Positions 1 through 13,251 are shown, numbered from the stretch's first letter. The stretch: 64,000 nucleotides of DNA from Chaetoderma sp. LZ-2023a (GCA_034401795.1 CM067369.1:87384506-87448505); one strand, 5' to 3'. A program made the numbers and translations. The notes: generated from the letters alone by a model not told the origin.

Positions 1-815
1 GAATATGTTTCTTGATCCGTCTCAGGTGTAGTTACGATTCGGTAGTCATTTTTGTGACGTCATAATATGATGTCATTAGTATGAATTTCGGAATCGCCTC
101 TGTATTTATTGTATTGTTTGGAGTCCCGTATCAGTTGGACTCGGTCCGGTGAAATCATGTTTGTTTTTCTTTCCTTTCATTAATTTATTATACTTTCTTG
201 TTTGCGATGTAACCTGTCTTTTAAGACCACTCTTGTTGCCCCGAGTAGATGGTCTTGTTGCGAAAGGTTGATTGTAAACATTCCGAATGTCAGTTTATTC
301 CCAACATTTTCTTGCCTTTGGTTGTATTTGATTTCCCTTTACTACTTCAAGTAAGGTCATGTATTCTTTGGGTTTTGGATTTTGTCATTGGCCATCCGTG
401 GGTGCCCTTATGTGGACTTAATGTCATTAGGCCCCCTATATGGGATCATGGGGTTTCGGGTTAATATTTAGTTTCATTTTTAGCGTCTCCATCTGCATCT
501 CTTTATGGCATGCTTGGCCTTTTATAGGATTCAATCCTTGATGTATTCACGATTTTACTTATACATTCTCATGCACATACTTTCGCGTTTACACTTGCGC
601 TTTTGCATTCTTACACATATATCTTATCTGCACTCGTGCTTTCGCGTAGGCTGCAGCCGCAATCTCTCTATATGTATTGTGTACTTGAATATATATGTAT
701 ATGAATGTATTACAGTCTACCGTCATGTTACATTGATGTGTTGGAATAAATTGACATAAAACTTCATGGCATCTTCTGTCTCCTTTCGTCCCGCGTTCAC
801 TATAGTAGAATGATG
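1..815 (+). other. T-rich region, possible LTR remnant upstream of BEL/Pao fragment
   Basis: No conserved protein is visible here. The strand is T- and G/T-rich, with an AATAAA signal at 745-750. It ends abruptly where BEL/Pao RNase H coding sequence begins (about 825). Retroelement LTRs often look like this, but no second copy lies in the window to compare, so the LTR reading is inference. The short open frames here resemble nothing I know. Confidence 0.3.
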
Positions 816-824
816 TTTCTTCCC

Positions 825-1463
825 TCAAATTTGATCGATGTGTCGTTCCTAGTGAGTTTGACGATGGGGCTATCGAGTTAGATAACTTAAGGTGTTTGTA
901 CATATGTTAGGATTTTGAGTAAGTCTGGTTCCATTCATGTTCAGCGCCTTATGAGCAAGGCACGTTTGACTCCAATGAACCCTATTACCATTCCTAGAAC
1001 TGAACCTTGTGCTGCAGTCATGGCTCTTAAGGTTGATGAAATGTTACGTAATGTATTGGAGCTTTATCTTTTGCCTTCTGTATTTTGGACGGATAGCCAG
1101 GTAGTCCTTCATTATATTAATAGTGACGCCCTTAGATTTCGTGTGTTTGTGGCTAACTGTGTTTCTCTTATACGTTCTAAGACTCGTGTTGAACAATGGC
1201 ATCATGTTCCATCTCAGTGTAATCCCGCTGATGTTTTGTCTAGAGGTTGTACCCCTGGAGCATTGCCCAACAGTTGGATTGGTGGTCCTGATTTCCTGCA
1301 CCATCACCGTGATTCCTGGCCTAAAATGTGTATTGAGTGTCCGATCTTCAGTTCTGATGATTGTGAAGTGAAAAAGGATCATTGTGTGGCATCAATTGTT
1401 GAGGTTAAGGAAGACGCCTTGGATATGCTGATTTCTCATTACAGTGATTTTTATCGCCAGTGA
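825..1463 (+). pseudogene. BEL/Pao retrotransposon RNase H fragment
   Basis: This is a broken piece of a BEL/Pao-type LTR retrotransposon polyprotein. The clear part runs from about 897 and reads through the family hallmarks LMSKARLTPM, a degenerate IPRTEPCAAVMA (usually IPRLEL), FWTDSQVVLHYI and QWHHVPSQCNPADVLSRG. These mark the RNase H domain and the start of the integrase linker. Short pieces of the RT/RNase H junction (residues like EFDDGA) are visible from about 827 but are out of frame and deleted. The end at 1463 is artificial: the reading frame runs directly into the minisatellite, whose first unit supplies the TGA. No RT core or integrase core is present, so this copy is dead. Confidence 0.88.
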
Positions 1464-3492
1464 AGCTACCATAACCAGTGAAGCTATCATAACCAGTAAA
1501 GCTGCCATAGCCGGTAAAGCTATCATTAGCTATCATAGCCAGTGAACCGCATAGCAGCTACAATAACGAGTGAAGCTACCATGAGCTATCATAGTCAGTG
1601 GAGCTATGACGAACCAATGAAGCAATCATGAGCCAATGAAGCCAAACTACGAACCAGTGAAGTTTTCAGAGCGACAATAGACAGTGACGTTACTAGAGCC
1701 AGTGAACCTATCATAGACAGTGAAGCTACCATAGCCAGTGAAGCTACCATAGACAGTGAAGCTAGCATAGCCAGTGAGGCTATCACGAGCCAGTGAAGCT
1801 ACCATAGCCAGTGAAGCTACCATAGACAGTGAAGCTACCATAGCCAGTGAGGCTATCATGAGCCAGTGAAGCTACCATATCCAGTGAAGCTACCATAGCC
1901 AGTGAAGCTATCATAGCCAGTGAAGCTACAATAGCCAGTGAAGCTACAATAGCCAAGGAAGCTACCATATCCAGTGAGGCTATCATGAGCCAGTGAAGCT
2001 ACCATAGCCAGTGAAGCTACCATAGACAGTGAAGCTACCATTGCAAGTGAGGCTATCATGAGCCAGTAAAGCTACCATAGTCAGTGAAGCTACCATAGCC
2101 AATGAAGCTATCATGAGCCAGTAAAAGCTACCATAGCCAGTGAAGCTATTGTGAGCCAGTGAAGCTACCATAGCCAATGAATCTATCATGAGCCAGTGAA
2201 GCTATCATAGTCAGTGAAGCTACAATAGCCAAGGAAGCTACCATATCCAGTGAGGCTATCATGAGCCAGTGACGCTACCATAGCCAGTGAAGCTACCATA
2301 GCCAGTGAAGCTACCATAGCCAATGCAGCTACAATAGCCAAGGAAGCTACCATAGCCAGTGAGGCTATCGTGAGCCAGTGAAGCTATCATAGTCAGTGAA
2401 GCTAACATAGCCAGTGAAGCTACCATAGCCAGTGAGGCTATCATAGCCAGTGAAGATATCATGTGCCAGAGAATCTACCATAGCCAGTAAATCTATCATG
2501 AGCCAATGAAGCTATCATGAGCCAGTGAAGCTGTCATAGTCAGTGAAGCTACCATAACCAGTGAAGCAACCATAGCCAGTGAGGCCATCCTGAGCCAGTG
2601 AAGCTACCATAGCCAGTGAAGCTACCATAGCCAGGGAAGCTATCATAGCCAGGGAAGCTACCATCGCCAGTGAAGCTACCATAACCAGTGAGGCTATCAT
2701 GAGACAGTGAAGCTACCATAGCCAGTGACGCTACCATAGCCAGTGAAGCTATCATGAGCCAGGGAAGCTACCATAGTCAGTGAAGCTATCATGAGCCAGT
2801 GAAGCTACCATAGCCAGTGAAGCTACAATAGGCAATGAGGCTATCATGAGCCAGTGAAGTTACCATAGGCAGTGAAGCTACCATAGCCAGTGAAACTACC
2901 GTAGTCAGTGATGATACCATAGCTAGAGAAGCTACCATAGCTAGTGAAGTTACCATAGCCAGTGCATCTAGTATAGCCAGTGAAGTTACCATGGCCAGTG
3001 AAGCTGTCATAGTCAGTGAAGCTACCATAAACAGTGAAGCGACCATAGCCAGTGAGGCCATCATGAGCCAGTGAAGCTACCATAGATAGTGAAGCTACCA
3101 TAGCCAGGGAAGCTATCATAGCCAGGGAAGCTACCATCGCCAGTGAAGCTACCATAGCCAGTGACGCTACCATAGCCAGTGAAGCTATCATGAGCCAGTG
3201 AAGCTACAATAGTCAGTGAAGCTATCATGAGCCAGTGAAGCTACAATAGGCAGTGAGGCTATCATGGGCCAGTGAAGTTACCATAGGCAGTGAAGCTACC
3301 ATAGCCAGTGAAGCTACCGTAGTCAGTGATGCTACCATAGCCAGTGAAGCTACCATAGCTAGTGAAGTTACCATAGCCAGTGCATCTAGTATAGCCAGTG
3401 AAGCCACCATAGCCAGGGCAGCTACCACAGCCAGTGCAGCTACATAGCCAGAGAAGCCAAATTCCAAGCCATGAGCCAGTGAAGCTACCATA

Positions 3493-3715
3493 GGCAACAA
3501 CATCTCCCAGTCAAAATAGATTCAAAATATTCAACAGATTAGCTGTATAATTACCTAGAAAGTAAGATTCTGTGAATTTAGGTTTCGAAGAGAGTATATA
3601 ACTTGATTCCAACACACATAACAAAGTGGGCATAGCTTACATAGAAATGGATGTCTTATTGCTAGAAATGCATTGCTTTATTACCCAGTGAAACTAGGAC
3701 TTGACAGTGAAGCGA
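3493..3715. repeat. Spacer module inside minisatellite, copy 1
   Basis: This stretch of about 210 bp does not follow the 18-bp pattern. It begins GGCAACAACATCT, continues with AAATATTCAACAGATTAGC and ends near TTTATTACCCAGTGAAACTAGGA. Very similar modules lie at 7640-7855 and 8884-9100, with a shortened one at 6887-6970. Its first part matches the right arm and outer flank of the foldback family seen at 48646-48735, which ties the array to a foldback element. Confidence 0.85.
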
Positions 3716-6700
3716 GCATAGCAAGTGAGGCTCCCATCAGCCGGTAAAGCTACCATATCCAGTGAACCTCACAGTCGCTACCATAGGCAGTGAAACTACC
3801 ATAAAAAGTGAAGCTATCATGCGCTATCATAGTCAGTGGAGCTATGACGAACCAATGAAGCAATTATGAGGCCAAACTACGAAACAGTGAAGTTATCAGA
3901 GTGACCATAGGCAGTGAAGCTACTAGAGCCAGTGAACCTATCATAGACAGTGAAGCTACCATAGTCAGTGAAGCAACCATAGACAGTGAAGCTACCATAG
4001 CCAGTGAGGCTATCACGAGCCAGTGAAGCTACCATAGGCAGTGAAGATATCATAGCCCATGAAGCGATCATGAGCCAGTGAAGCTACCATAGCCAGTGAA
4101 GCTATCATGAGCCAGTAAAAGCTACCATAGCCAGTGAAGCTATCATGAGCCAGTGAAGCTACCATAGCCAGTGAAGTTACCATAGCCAGTGAAGATACCA
4201 TAGCCAGTGAGGCTATCATGAGCCAGTGAAGCTATCATAGCCAGTAAAGCTACCATAGCCAGTGAAGCTATCGTGAGCCAGTGAAGCTATCATAGTCAGT
4301 GAAGCAATCATAGCCAGTGAGGCTATCATGAACCAGTAAAAGTAACCATAGCCAGTGAACCCATCATAGCCAGTGAAGCAACCATAGACAGTGAAGCTAC
4401 CATAGGCAGTGAAGCTATCATAGCCAGTGAAGCGATCATGAGCCAGTGAAGCTACCATAGCCAGTGAAGCTACCATAGCCAGTGAAGCTACCATAGCCAG
4501 TGAAGCTATCATGAGCCAGTAAAAGCTACCATAGCCAGTGAAGCTAACATGAGCCAGTGAAGCTACCATAGCCAGTGAAGCTATCATGAGCCAGGGAAGC
4601 TATCATAGTCAATAAAGCTACCATGGCCAAGGAAGCTACCATAGCCAGTGAGGCTATCATGAGTCAGTGAAGCTATCATAGCCAGTGACGCTACAATAGC
4701 CAGTGAAGCTATCATAGCCAGTGAAGCTACCATAGCCAGCGACGATACCATAGCCAGTGAGGCTATCATGAGCCAGTGAAGCTACCATAGTCAGTGAAGC
4801 TATCATAGCCAGTGAAGCTACCATAGCCAGTGAAGATACCATAGGCAGTGAAGCTACCATAGCCAGTGAAGCTATCATGAGCCAGTGAAGCTACCATAGC
4901 CAGTGAAGATACCATAGGCAGTGAAGCTATCATGAGCCAGTAAAAGCTACTATAGCCAGTGAAGCCATCATGAGCCAGTGAAGCTACCATAGCCAGTGAA
5001 GCTATCATGAGCCAGTGAAGCTATCATAGTCAGTGAAGCTAGCATAGCCAAGGCAACTACCATAGTCGATGTGAAGCTACCATAGCCAGTGAAGCTACCA
5101 TAGCCAGTGAAGATATCATAGCCAGTGAAGATACCATAGCCAGTGAAGCTACCATAGCCAAGGAAGCTACCATAGCCGGTGAGACTATCGTGAGCCAGTG
5201 AAGCTATCATAGTCAGTGAAGCTACCATAGCCAGTGAAGCTACCATAGCCAGTGGAGCTATCATGAGCCAGTGAAGCAACCATAGCCAGTAAAGATATCA
5301 TGAGCCAGTGAAACTATCATAGTCAGTGAAGATATCATAGTCAGTGCAGCTATCGTGAGCCACTGAAGCTACCATAGCCAGTGAAGCTACCATAACCAGT
5401 GATGCTATCATGACACAGTGACGCTACCATAGCCAGTGACACTACCATAGACATTGAAGCTATCATGAGCCAGTGAAGCTACCATAGCCAGTGGAGCTAG
5501 CATAGCCAGTGAATCTCCCATAGCCTGTGAGGCTATCATGAGCCAGTGAAGCTACCGTAGCCAGTGAAACTACCATAGGCAGTGAAACTACCATAGCCAG
5601 TGAAACTACCATAGCCAGTGAAGCTACCATAGCCAGTGATGCTACCATGATACAGTGACGCTACCATAGCCAGTGACGCTACCATAGACATTGAAGCTAT
5701 CATGAGCCAGTGAAGCTACCATAGCCAGTGAAGCTATCATAGCCAGCGAGGCTATCATAAGCCAGTGAATATCCCATAGCCTGTGAGGCTATCATGAGCC
5801 AATGAAGCTACCGATGCCAGTGAAACTACCATAGCCAGGGATGCTACCATAGCCAGTGACGCTACCATAGCCAGTGATGCTACCATGACACAAAGACGGT
5901 ACCATAGCCAGTGACGCTACCATAGACATTGAAGCTATCATGAGCCAGTGAAGCTACCATAGCCAGTGGAGATAGCATAGCCAGTAAATCTACCATAGCC
6001 AGTGAAGCTACCATAGCCAGCGAGGCTATCATGAGCCAGTGAAGCTACCGTAGCCAGTGAAACTACCATAGCCAGTGAAACTACCATAGCCAGTGAAGAT
6101 ACCATAGCCAGTTAAGCTACCATAGTCCGTGAAGATACCATAGCCAGTGAAGCTACCATAACCAGTGAAGCTATCATAGCTAGTGAAGCTATCATTAGCC
6201 AGTGAAGCTACCATAGACACCGAAGCTACCATAATCAGTGAAGCCACCATTGCCAGTGAAGGTACCATAGCCAGCTAATCTACTATGGCCAGTGAAGTTA
6301 CCATAGCCAGTGAATCTACCATAGCCAATGAAGCTACCATAGTCGGTGCAGCTACAATAGCCAGTGAATCTACTATAGCCAGTAAACATACCATAGACAG
6401 TGAAGCTCCCCTAGCCAGGGAAGTTACCCTAGCCAGTGCAGCTACCATAGCCAGTAAAGCTACTATAGCCAGTGAAGCTACTATAGCCAGTGAAGCTACC
6501 ATAGCCAGTGAATCTACTATAGGGAGTAAACATACCATAGCCAGTGAAGCTACCATAGCCAGTGATGCTACCATAGCCACTGCAGCGAACATAGCCAGTG
6601 AATGTACTATAGCCAGTGAAGCTACCATAGCCAGTGAAGCTATTATAGCCAGTTACGCTACCATAGCCAGTGTGGCTATCATGAGACAGTGAAGCTACCA

Positions 6701-6886
6701 TAGCCCGTGACGCTACCATAGCAAGTGACGTTACCATGAGCCAGTGAAGCTACCATAGCCAGTGAAGCTATCGAGAGCCAGTGAAACTACCATAGCCAGT
6801 GCAGCTACCACAGCCAGTGCAGATACATAGTCAGAGAAGCGAAATTACAAGCCAGTGAAACTATAATGAGCCAGTGAAGCTACCAT

Positions 6887-6970
6887 AGGCAACAACATCT
6901 TCCAGTCAAATTAGATTCAAAATATTCAACAGATTAGCGGTATAATTACCTAGAAAGTAAGATTCAGTGA
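6887..6970. repeat. Spacer module inside minisatellite, shortened copy
   Basis: The module begins like the copy at 3493 but breaks off after GAAAGTAAGATTC, where minisatellite units resume. The truncation suggests recombination between the module and the surrounding units. Confidence 0.8.
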
Positions 6971-7639
6971 AGCTACAATAACCAAGGAAGCTACATAGCC
7001 AGTGAGGCTATCATGAGCCAGTGAAGATACCATAGCCAGTGAAGCTACCATAACCAGTGAAGCTATCATAGCCAGTGAAGCTACCATAGCCAGTGAGGCT
7101 ATCATGAGCCAGTGAAGCTATCATAGCCAGTGAAGCTACAATAGCCAAGGAAGCTACCATAGCCAGTGAAGCTATCATTAGCCAGTGAAGATACTGTAGC
7201 CAGTGAAGGTACCGTAGCCAGTGAAGCTACCATAGCCAGTGAAGCTGCCATAGCCAGTGAAGCTATCATGAGCCAGTGAAGTTACCATAGCCAGTGAATA
7301 TATCATGAGCCAGTGAAGCTATTATAGTCAGTGAAGCTACCATAGCCAGTGAAGCTACCATAACCAGTGAGGCTATCATGAGCCAGTGAAGCTATCATAG
7401 TCAGTGAAGCTATAATAGCCAAGGAAGCTACCATAGCCAGTGAAGCTATCATTAGCCAGTGAAGCTACCATAGCCAGTGAAGCTATCATAGCCAGTGAAG
7501 CTACCATAGCCAGTGAGGCTATCATGAGCCAGTTAAGCTACCATAGCCAGTGCAGCTATCACAGCCAGTGCAGCTACATAGTCAGATTAGCCAAATTACA
7601 AGCCAGTGAAACCATCATGAGCCAGTGAAGCTACTATAG

Positions 7640-7855
7640 GCAACAACATCTTCCAGTCAAATTAAATTCAAAATATTCAACAGATTAGCTGTATAATTAC
7701 CTAGAAAGTAGGATTCTGTGAATTCAGGTTTCGAAGTATATAACTTGATTCCAACACACATAACAAAGTGGGCATAGCTTACATAGAAATGGATGTCCTA
7801 TTGCTAGAAATGCATCGCTTTATTACCCAGTGAAACTAGGATTTGACAGTGAAGC
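7640..7855. repeat. Spacer module inside minisatellite, copy 3
   Basis: This is nearly identical to the module at 3493-3715, apart from small substitutions and a short deletion near GTTTCGAAG. It is flanked by minisatellite units on both sides. Confidence 0.85.
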
Positions 7856-8883
7856 TAGCATAGCAAGTGAGGCTCGCATCAGCCAGTAAAGCTACCATAT
7901 CCAGTGAAGCTATCATGAGCCAGTGAATCTACCATATCCAGTGAAGCTATCATGACCCGGTGAAGCTATCATAGTGAAGTTACCATAGCCAAGGAAGCTA
8001 CCATAGCCAGTGAGGCTATCATGAGCTAGTGAAGCTACCATAGTCAGTGAACCTCTCATAGCCAGTGAAGCTACCATGAGCCAGTGAAGCTACCATGAGC
8101 CAGTGAAGCTATCATAGTCAGTGAAGCTATCATGAGCCAGTGAGGCTATCATGAGCCAGTGAAGCTACCATAGCCAGTGAAGCTACCATAGTCAGTGAAG
8201 CTATCATAGCCAGTGAAGCTACCATAGCCAGTGAGGCTATCATGAGCCAGTGAAACTATCATAGTCAGTGAAGCTACAATAGCCAAGGAAGCTACCATAG
8301 CCAGTGAAGCTATCATGAGCCAGTGAAGCTATCATAGTCAGTGAAGCTACCATAACCAGTGAAGCTACCATAGCCAGTGAAGCTATCATGAGCCAGTGAA
8401 GCTACCATAGCTAGTAAAGCTGTCATGAGCCAGAGAATCTATCATAGTCAGTGAAGCTACCATAGCCAGTGAAGCTACCATAGTCAGTGAGGCTATCATG
8501 AGCCAGTGAAGCTATCATAGCCAGTGAAGCTACCATAGCCAGTGAAGCTATCATGAGCCAGTGAAACTACCATAGCCAGTGAAGCTACCATAGCCAGTGA
8601 GGCTCTCATGGGCCAATGAATCTACCATAGCCAGTGAAGCGACCATAGCCAGTGCAGCTACCATAGCCACTGAAGCTATCATAGCCAGTGATGCTACCAT
8701 AGCCAGGGAAGCTACCATAGCCAGTGGAGCTACCATATCCAGTGAATCTACAATAGCCAGTACAGATACCATAGTCACTGAAGCGACTATACCCAGTGCA
8801 GCTACCACAGCCAGAGCAGCTACATAGTCCGAGAAGCCAAATTACAAGCCAGTGAAACTATCATGAGCCAGTGAAGCTACCAT

Positions 8884-9100
8884 AGGCAACAACATCTCCC
8901 AGTCAAATTAGATTCAAAATATTCAACAGATTAGCTGTATAATTACCTAGAAAGTAAGATCCTGTGAATTCAGGTTTCGAAGTATATAACTTGATTCAAA
9001 CACACGTTACAAAATGGGCATAGCTTACATAGAAATGGATGTCCTATTGCTAGAAATGCATCGCTTTATTACCCAGTGAAACTAGGATTTGACAGTGAAG
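8884..9100. repeat. Spacer module inside minisatellite, copy 4
   Basis: This is nearly identical to the module at 7640. The downstream stretch (CATAGCAAGTGAGGCTC, then units leading to GAGCTATGACGAACCAAT) also matches downstream stretches of the earlier modules, so large blocks have been duplicated. Confidence 0.85.
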
Positions 9101-10399
9101 CTAGCATAGCAAGTGAGGCTCATATCAGCCAGTAAATCTACTATAGCCGGTGAAGCTACCATAACCAGTGAAGCTGCCATAGCCAGTAAAGCTATCATTA
9201 GCCACCATAGCCAGTGAACCTCATAGCCGCTACCATAGGCAGTGAAGCTACCATAACAAGTGAAGCTATCATGAGCTACCATAGTCAGTGGAGCTATGAC
9301 GAACCAATTAAGCAATCATGAGCCAATGAGGCCAAACTACAAAACACTGAAGTTATCAGAGCGACCATAGGCAGTGAAGCTACTAGAGCCAGTGAAGCTA
9401 CCATAGCAAGTAAAGCTATTATTAGCTACCATAGCCAGTGAACCTCATAGCCGCTACCATAGGCAGTGAAGCTACCATAACAAGTGAAGCTATCATGAGC
9501 TATCATAGTCAGTGGAGCTATGACGAACCAATGAAGCAATCATGAGCCAATGAGGCCAAACTACGAAACACTGAAGTTATCAGAGTGACCATAGGCAGTG
9601 AAGCTACTAGAGCCAGTGAACCTATCATAACCAGTGAAGCTACCATAGCCAGTGAAGCTACCATAGGCAGTGAAGCCATCATGAGCCAGTAAAAGCTACC
9701 ATAGCCAGTGAAGATATCATAAGCCAGTGAAGCTACCATAGCCAGTGAATCTATCATGAGCCAGTGAAGCTTTCATGAGCCAGTGAAGCTACCATAACCA
9801 GTGAAGCTACCATAGGCAGTGAAGCTATCATGAGCCAGTAAAAGCTACCATAGCCAGTGAAGCTATCATAAGCCAGTGAAGCTACAATAGCCAGTGAATC
9901 TATCATGAGCCAGTGAGGCTCTCATAGTCAGTGAAGCTACCATAGCCAAAGAAGCTACCATAGCCAGTGAGCCTATCATGAGCCAGTGAAGCTATCATAG
10001 CCAGTGAAGCTATCATAGTCAGTGAAACTACCATAGCCAGTGAAGCTACCATAGCCAGTGAAGATATCATAGCCAGTGAAACTACCATAGCCAGTGAAAC
10101 TACCATAGCCAGTGAAGCTATCATGAGCCAGTAAAAGCTACCATTGCCAGTGAAGCTACTATAGCCAAGGAAGCTACCATAGCCACTGAAGCTACCATAG
10201 CCAGTGAGGCTATCATGAGCCAGTGAGGCTATCATGAGCCAGTGAAGCTACCATAGCCAGTGAAGCTATCATTAGAAGGAAAGCTATCATAGTCAGTGAA
10301 CCTACCATAGCTAGTAAACGCTATTATCACTAGTTAAGCTACCACAAGACAGTGAAGCTATGATGAGTCAATGAAGCGAGCACATTCCAGTAACATTAC

Positions 10400-11830
10400 T
10401 GATATATGTGTTGAAAGAACGATATACAACATGGGGGAATACAATGTCAATAGAACAAGTTTTCTTATATATACCTTTAGGTACGTGTATTGAGTAAAAT
10501 TATGCACAGATCATGGAAATGAACATATAAAATACATCAATCATATTCATTAACAAAAGAACAAGGCTGATAATAATGATAATAATAATGACAAGGATGA
10601 TAATAATGACATAATAATGGCAATGGTAAGAATAGTGATAATGATGATGACAGTAACAATGTGGTTGATGACATAAGAGAAGCTAAAAAACAAATAAATA
10701 GAAGAGTAATGAGAGATTGTATACATTCGCCCATTTTTGTCACATTGTAAAAAGTTTTCTGATTTTCCGGATTTTTTTCTTCGGATTTCCCGGATCACAC
10801 CCAAAGTTCTGGAATCCTATTGTATGTGCACACTCTTTCTTATGTTAAAATTTGAGCTAAAACAAAGTAGTTTCCACGATATCCATAGCTCATCAATTTA
10901 TTTGATCCAGATCCAGGTTTTTTTATCTGGATCAGAGTCAAAATCTGGAAATCTTAAAATAAAGCATGTTCTTTCCTTGTTGAAATTTCAGCCAAATTGG
11001 ATTAGCAGTTTTTTAGTTACAGCTCTGGAAATGCAGACAGACCAACACACAGACAGGCGGACAAACAGACAGACAAACAGACAGATCCGATTGCGATACC
11101 CTACATGGGGAGGGTAAAGATAGTCATACAATCCCTCGACTACAGTGGCCATTATCGAACCTCATCTGGTAGAACTTGAGATACCAAGTGGAAAGAAACA
11201 TTCATTGATTAACAACTGTGACCGTGACAACTTAACCCCAAGATAAGAGAGGTCATCATATGACAATGAGAAGGAATAGATCAACAGTTGTAAGTTATTA
11301 AAATAGATTTGGTAGAACTTGATGAATTGTGTAAAAATCAAAATTCAATTTCTTTGCAAAGTTCAATGACCATGACCAATTGAGCCAAATTATTGAAAGA
11401 TGACATTGACCAATTGAGCTAGGTTATTGAAAGAAGCCCAAAATCTGCTCAGGTAAATGGCACAGATGTGCCATGATAGAGAAATGAATGAATATGTGCT
11501 CTCATAGACACCCACAAAGAAACATAACCACACAACAAACATACACAAACAGTTGAAGATTGGTGAGATAAATAACTGTATGCACCTTTGTCCCTGAAAA
11601 TGCTTAAAAAGATTAATGACAAAGAAAATCAACTCGTAAAAAATAATGAAAATAAATTATATAAATTTTCATGATCTAGAAATCATTGTACAGTAATTAT
11701 GTCTTCCATAATTTGTGTAATAATTAAATAAACACAATGTCAAACTTTCTACACCTATTACTTTAGATCAGGTGGTCACTAAAGAGAGATGAGCACTTAA
11801 ACAAGAATTCCGTGGAATTAAATGTCTTGC
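10400..11830. other. Intergenic DNA with AAT/GAT microsatellite and a dispersed repeat
   Basis: No supported gene. 10565-10660 is an impure AAT/GAT-rich microsatellite. 10840-11125 looks like a dispersed invertebrate repeat ending in a run of ACAGACAGGCGGACAAACAGACAGAC and then a GGGGAGGGTAA-like end. The rest is A+T-rich without recognisable features. Confidence 0.6.
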
Positions 11831-12430
11831 CTCTTTGTCAGAGTGACCTTGACCTTTGACCTCAATGTTATGCTGCTTTCTAACATTATAAGTAACCATG
11901 TATTCAAGTTTTGTTGTAATACGATTAATCAATCCTGACATGAGACAGTGACCTTTGACCTTGTGATGTCGTTGTCATCATGCTGCTTTCTAACAGCATA
12001 GGGTTAGCTAACCATGCAGCCACCGTTTTTCGCAACAGATTTAACAGGTTCAGAAATAAAAGCTGATAAGTTTTTCTAAAAGCAAAAATTTAATATTGAA
12101 AAAAAAGTTTTGTATCAAGGGCAGTGACCTTGACCTTTGACCTTGTGATGTCATTGTCATTATGATGTTTCCTAACAGTATAGGCAACCATGTAGCCAAG
12201 TTTAGTTGCAATAGGATTAACCGATCCTGAAATATAAGCGAAGTTTTGCTAAACGTAAAAACTTAACATTGTTGATGCCATCAGAAAAGTGATGTGTTCT
12301 TCAAGACCCAAAGAGCAACCTCCAACCCAAATTTGCTGAACACACCTCCAGTAGAACTGCGAGTTATTCTGCTGTACACACAGATAGACAGACACTGACA
12401 GCAAGGCAAACAGGGTAATTGCAATAGTCT
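11830..12430. repeat. Dispersed repeat with GACCTTGACCTTTGACC modules
   Basis: Three diverged modules start with GTGACCTTGACCTTTGACC or a close variant, near 11841, 11948 and 12122. Each is followed by a conserved tail such as AACCATGTAGCCAAGTTT. The repeat ends near 12400 in ACAGATAGACAGACACTGACAG. Related sequence is present at 24022-24420, so this is an interspersed family. It has no coding potential. Confidence 0.65.
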
Positions 12431-12855
12431 TGCACACATTGTGCCGAGAATAACAATTAGTAAACAGAATATGCCTTAAATATCGCAAAGAGATTGTCAT
12501 TTCTCCTCTGTCATGTCAGTCTGCAGTGGTGACTGGATTCCCACAACATAGACAGTGGATGATTATATACTCGAACTCTGCAGACTGCATATTTGTTTAA
12601 AATGACATCTCATAGTTTATCAAACTAGAGGCTTGGGCCTGCATGCAGTCTTAAGGACATTTTTTTAGATCGGATGCTGTACACCGATTAGATCCCTATG
12701 TCGAGCCATCTTCCACTTCGCATAGCGCCTAACAAAACAAGATGATAACGGGTTGTCTCACTACATATGATATCTCAAACTGTTCTTTATGTACCATTCT
12801 CCATAGTATTAACTACATCCAATAGCTAAACACCTAGTGGTTACTTAAATTATTG

Positions 12856-12944
12856 TTCATTTTCAAATTAATTTGACTAAAAGTTACTGCTGCCCGAGGC
12901 ATCAATAACTTTTAGCCAAATCATCTTCAAAATATTCAATTGCA
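12856..12944. repeat. Foldback (hairpin) element, family 1
   Basis: An imperfect inverted repeat runs from TTCAAATTAATTTGACTAAAAG on the left to CTTTTAGCCAAATCATCTTC on the right, joined by a short ACTGCTGCCCGAGGC-type centre. The same arrangement recurs at 14531, 48646, 49481, 50822, 57179 and 57480. Confidence 0.75.
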
Positions 12945-13251
12945 TTAATATCTATGCTTTCTCCAAACTTGATAATCCCGAATGAAATCGGTAAACATAT
13001 TCTTCGAGAATGATAGTTATGGAGAAGCCAGACATTGGCGACCGAGCAATAGAGTCCACTTCAGCTTTAGGTGACATTTCTTAATCCATCCGTAGCGTGA
13101 CAGAATCAAGACCTAAAACATGCCACATGACTCAAATGCCAATGCAGCCCGCAAACTGTTTCCGGAAAGCATGGCTTCCAAGGAATAAGCTTCACAACAT
13201 ACTCGAGTCAACATCTGAAAAGATAAAAAAATTTAATTCTAAGAATAAGGT

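Larger units (their letters stand above)
1457..10395. repeat. Giant 18/19-bp minisatellite array (about 9 kb)
   Basis: The region is built almost entirely of units close to AGCCAGTGAAGCTACCAT (18 bp), mixed with 19-bp variants reading AGCCAGTGAAGCTATCATG. Point variants such as GTCAGTG, GGCAGTG, GAGGCTA and AAGGAAGC recur. Because 18 is a multiple of three, runs of 18-bp units stay open on both strands. They give repeating MVASLA on the minus strand and ASEATI on the plus strand, and each 19-bp unit shifts the frame. The longest such frame is about 135 codons. I see no splice logic, start context or known domain, so these frames are treated as by-products. Single-copy-like spacers interrupt the array at about 3495, 6890, 7640 and 8885. 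Confidence 0.97.

Noticed and set aside
1604-10235. Dozens of open frames reading MVASLA or ASEATI repeats
   Set aside because: They follow from an 18-bp unit without stops; both strands are open, frames shift at every 19-bp unit, and there is no domain or gene context.
1457-10395. CRISPR-like array
   Set aside because: Units are adjacent without unique spacers, and the genome is eukaryotic.
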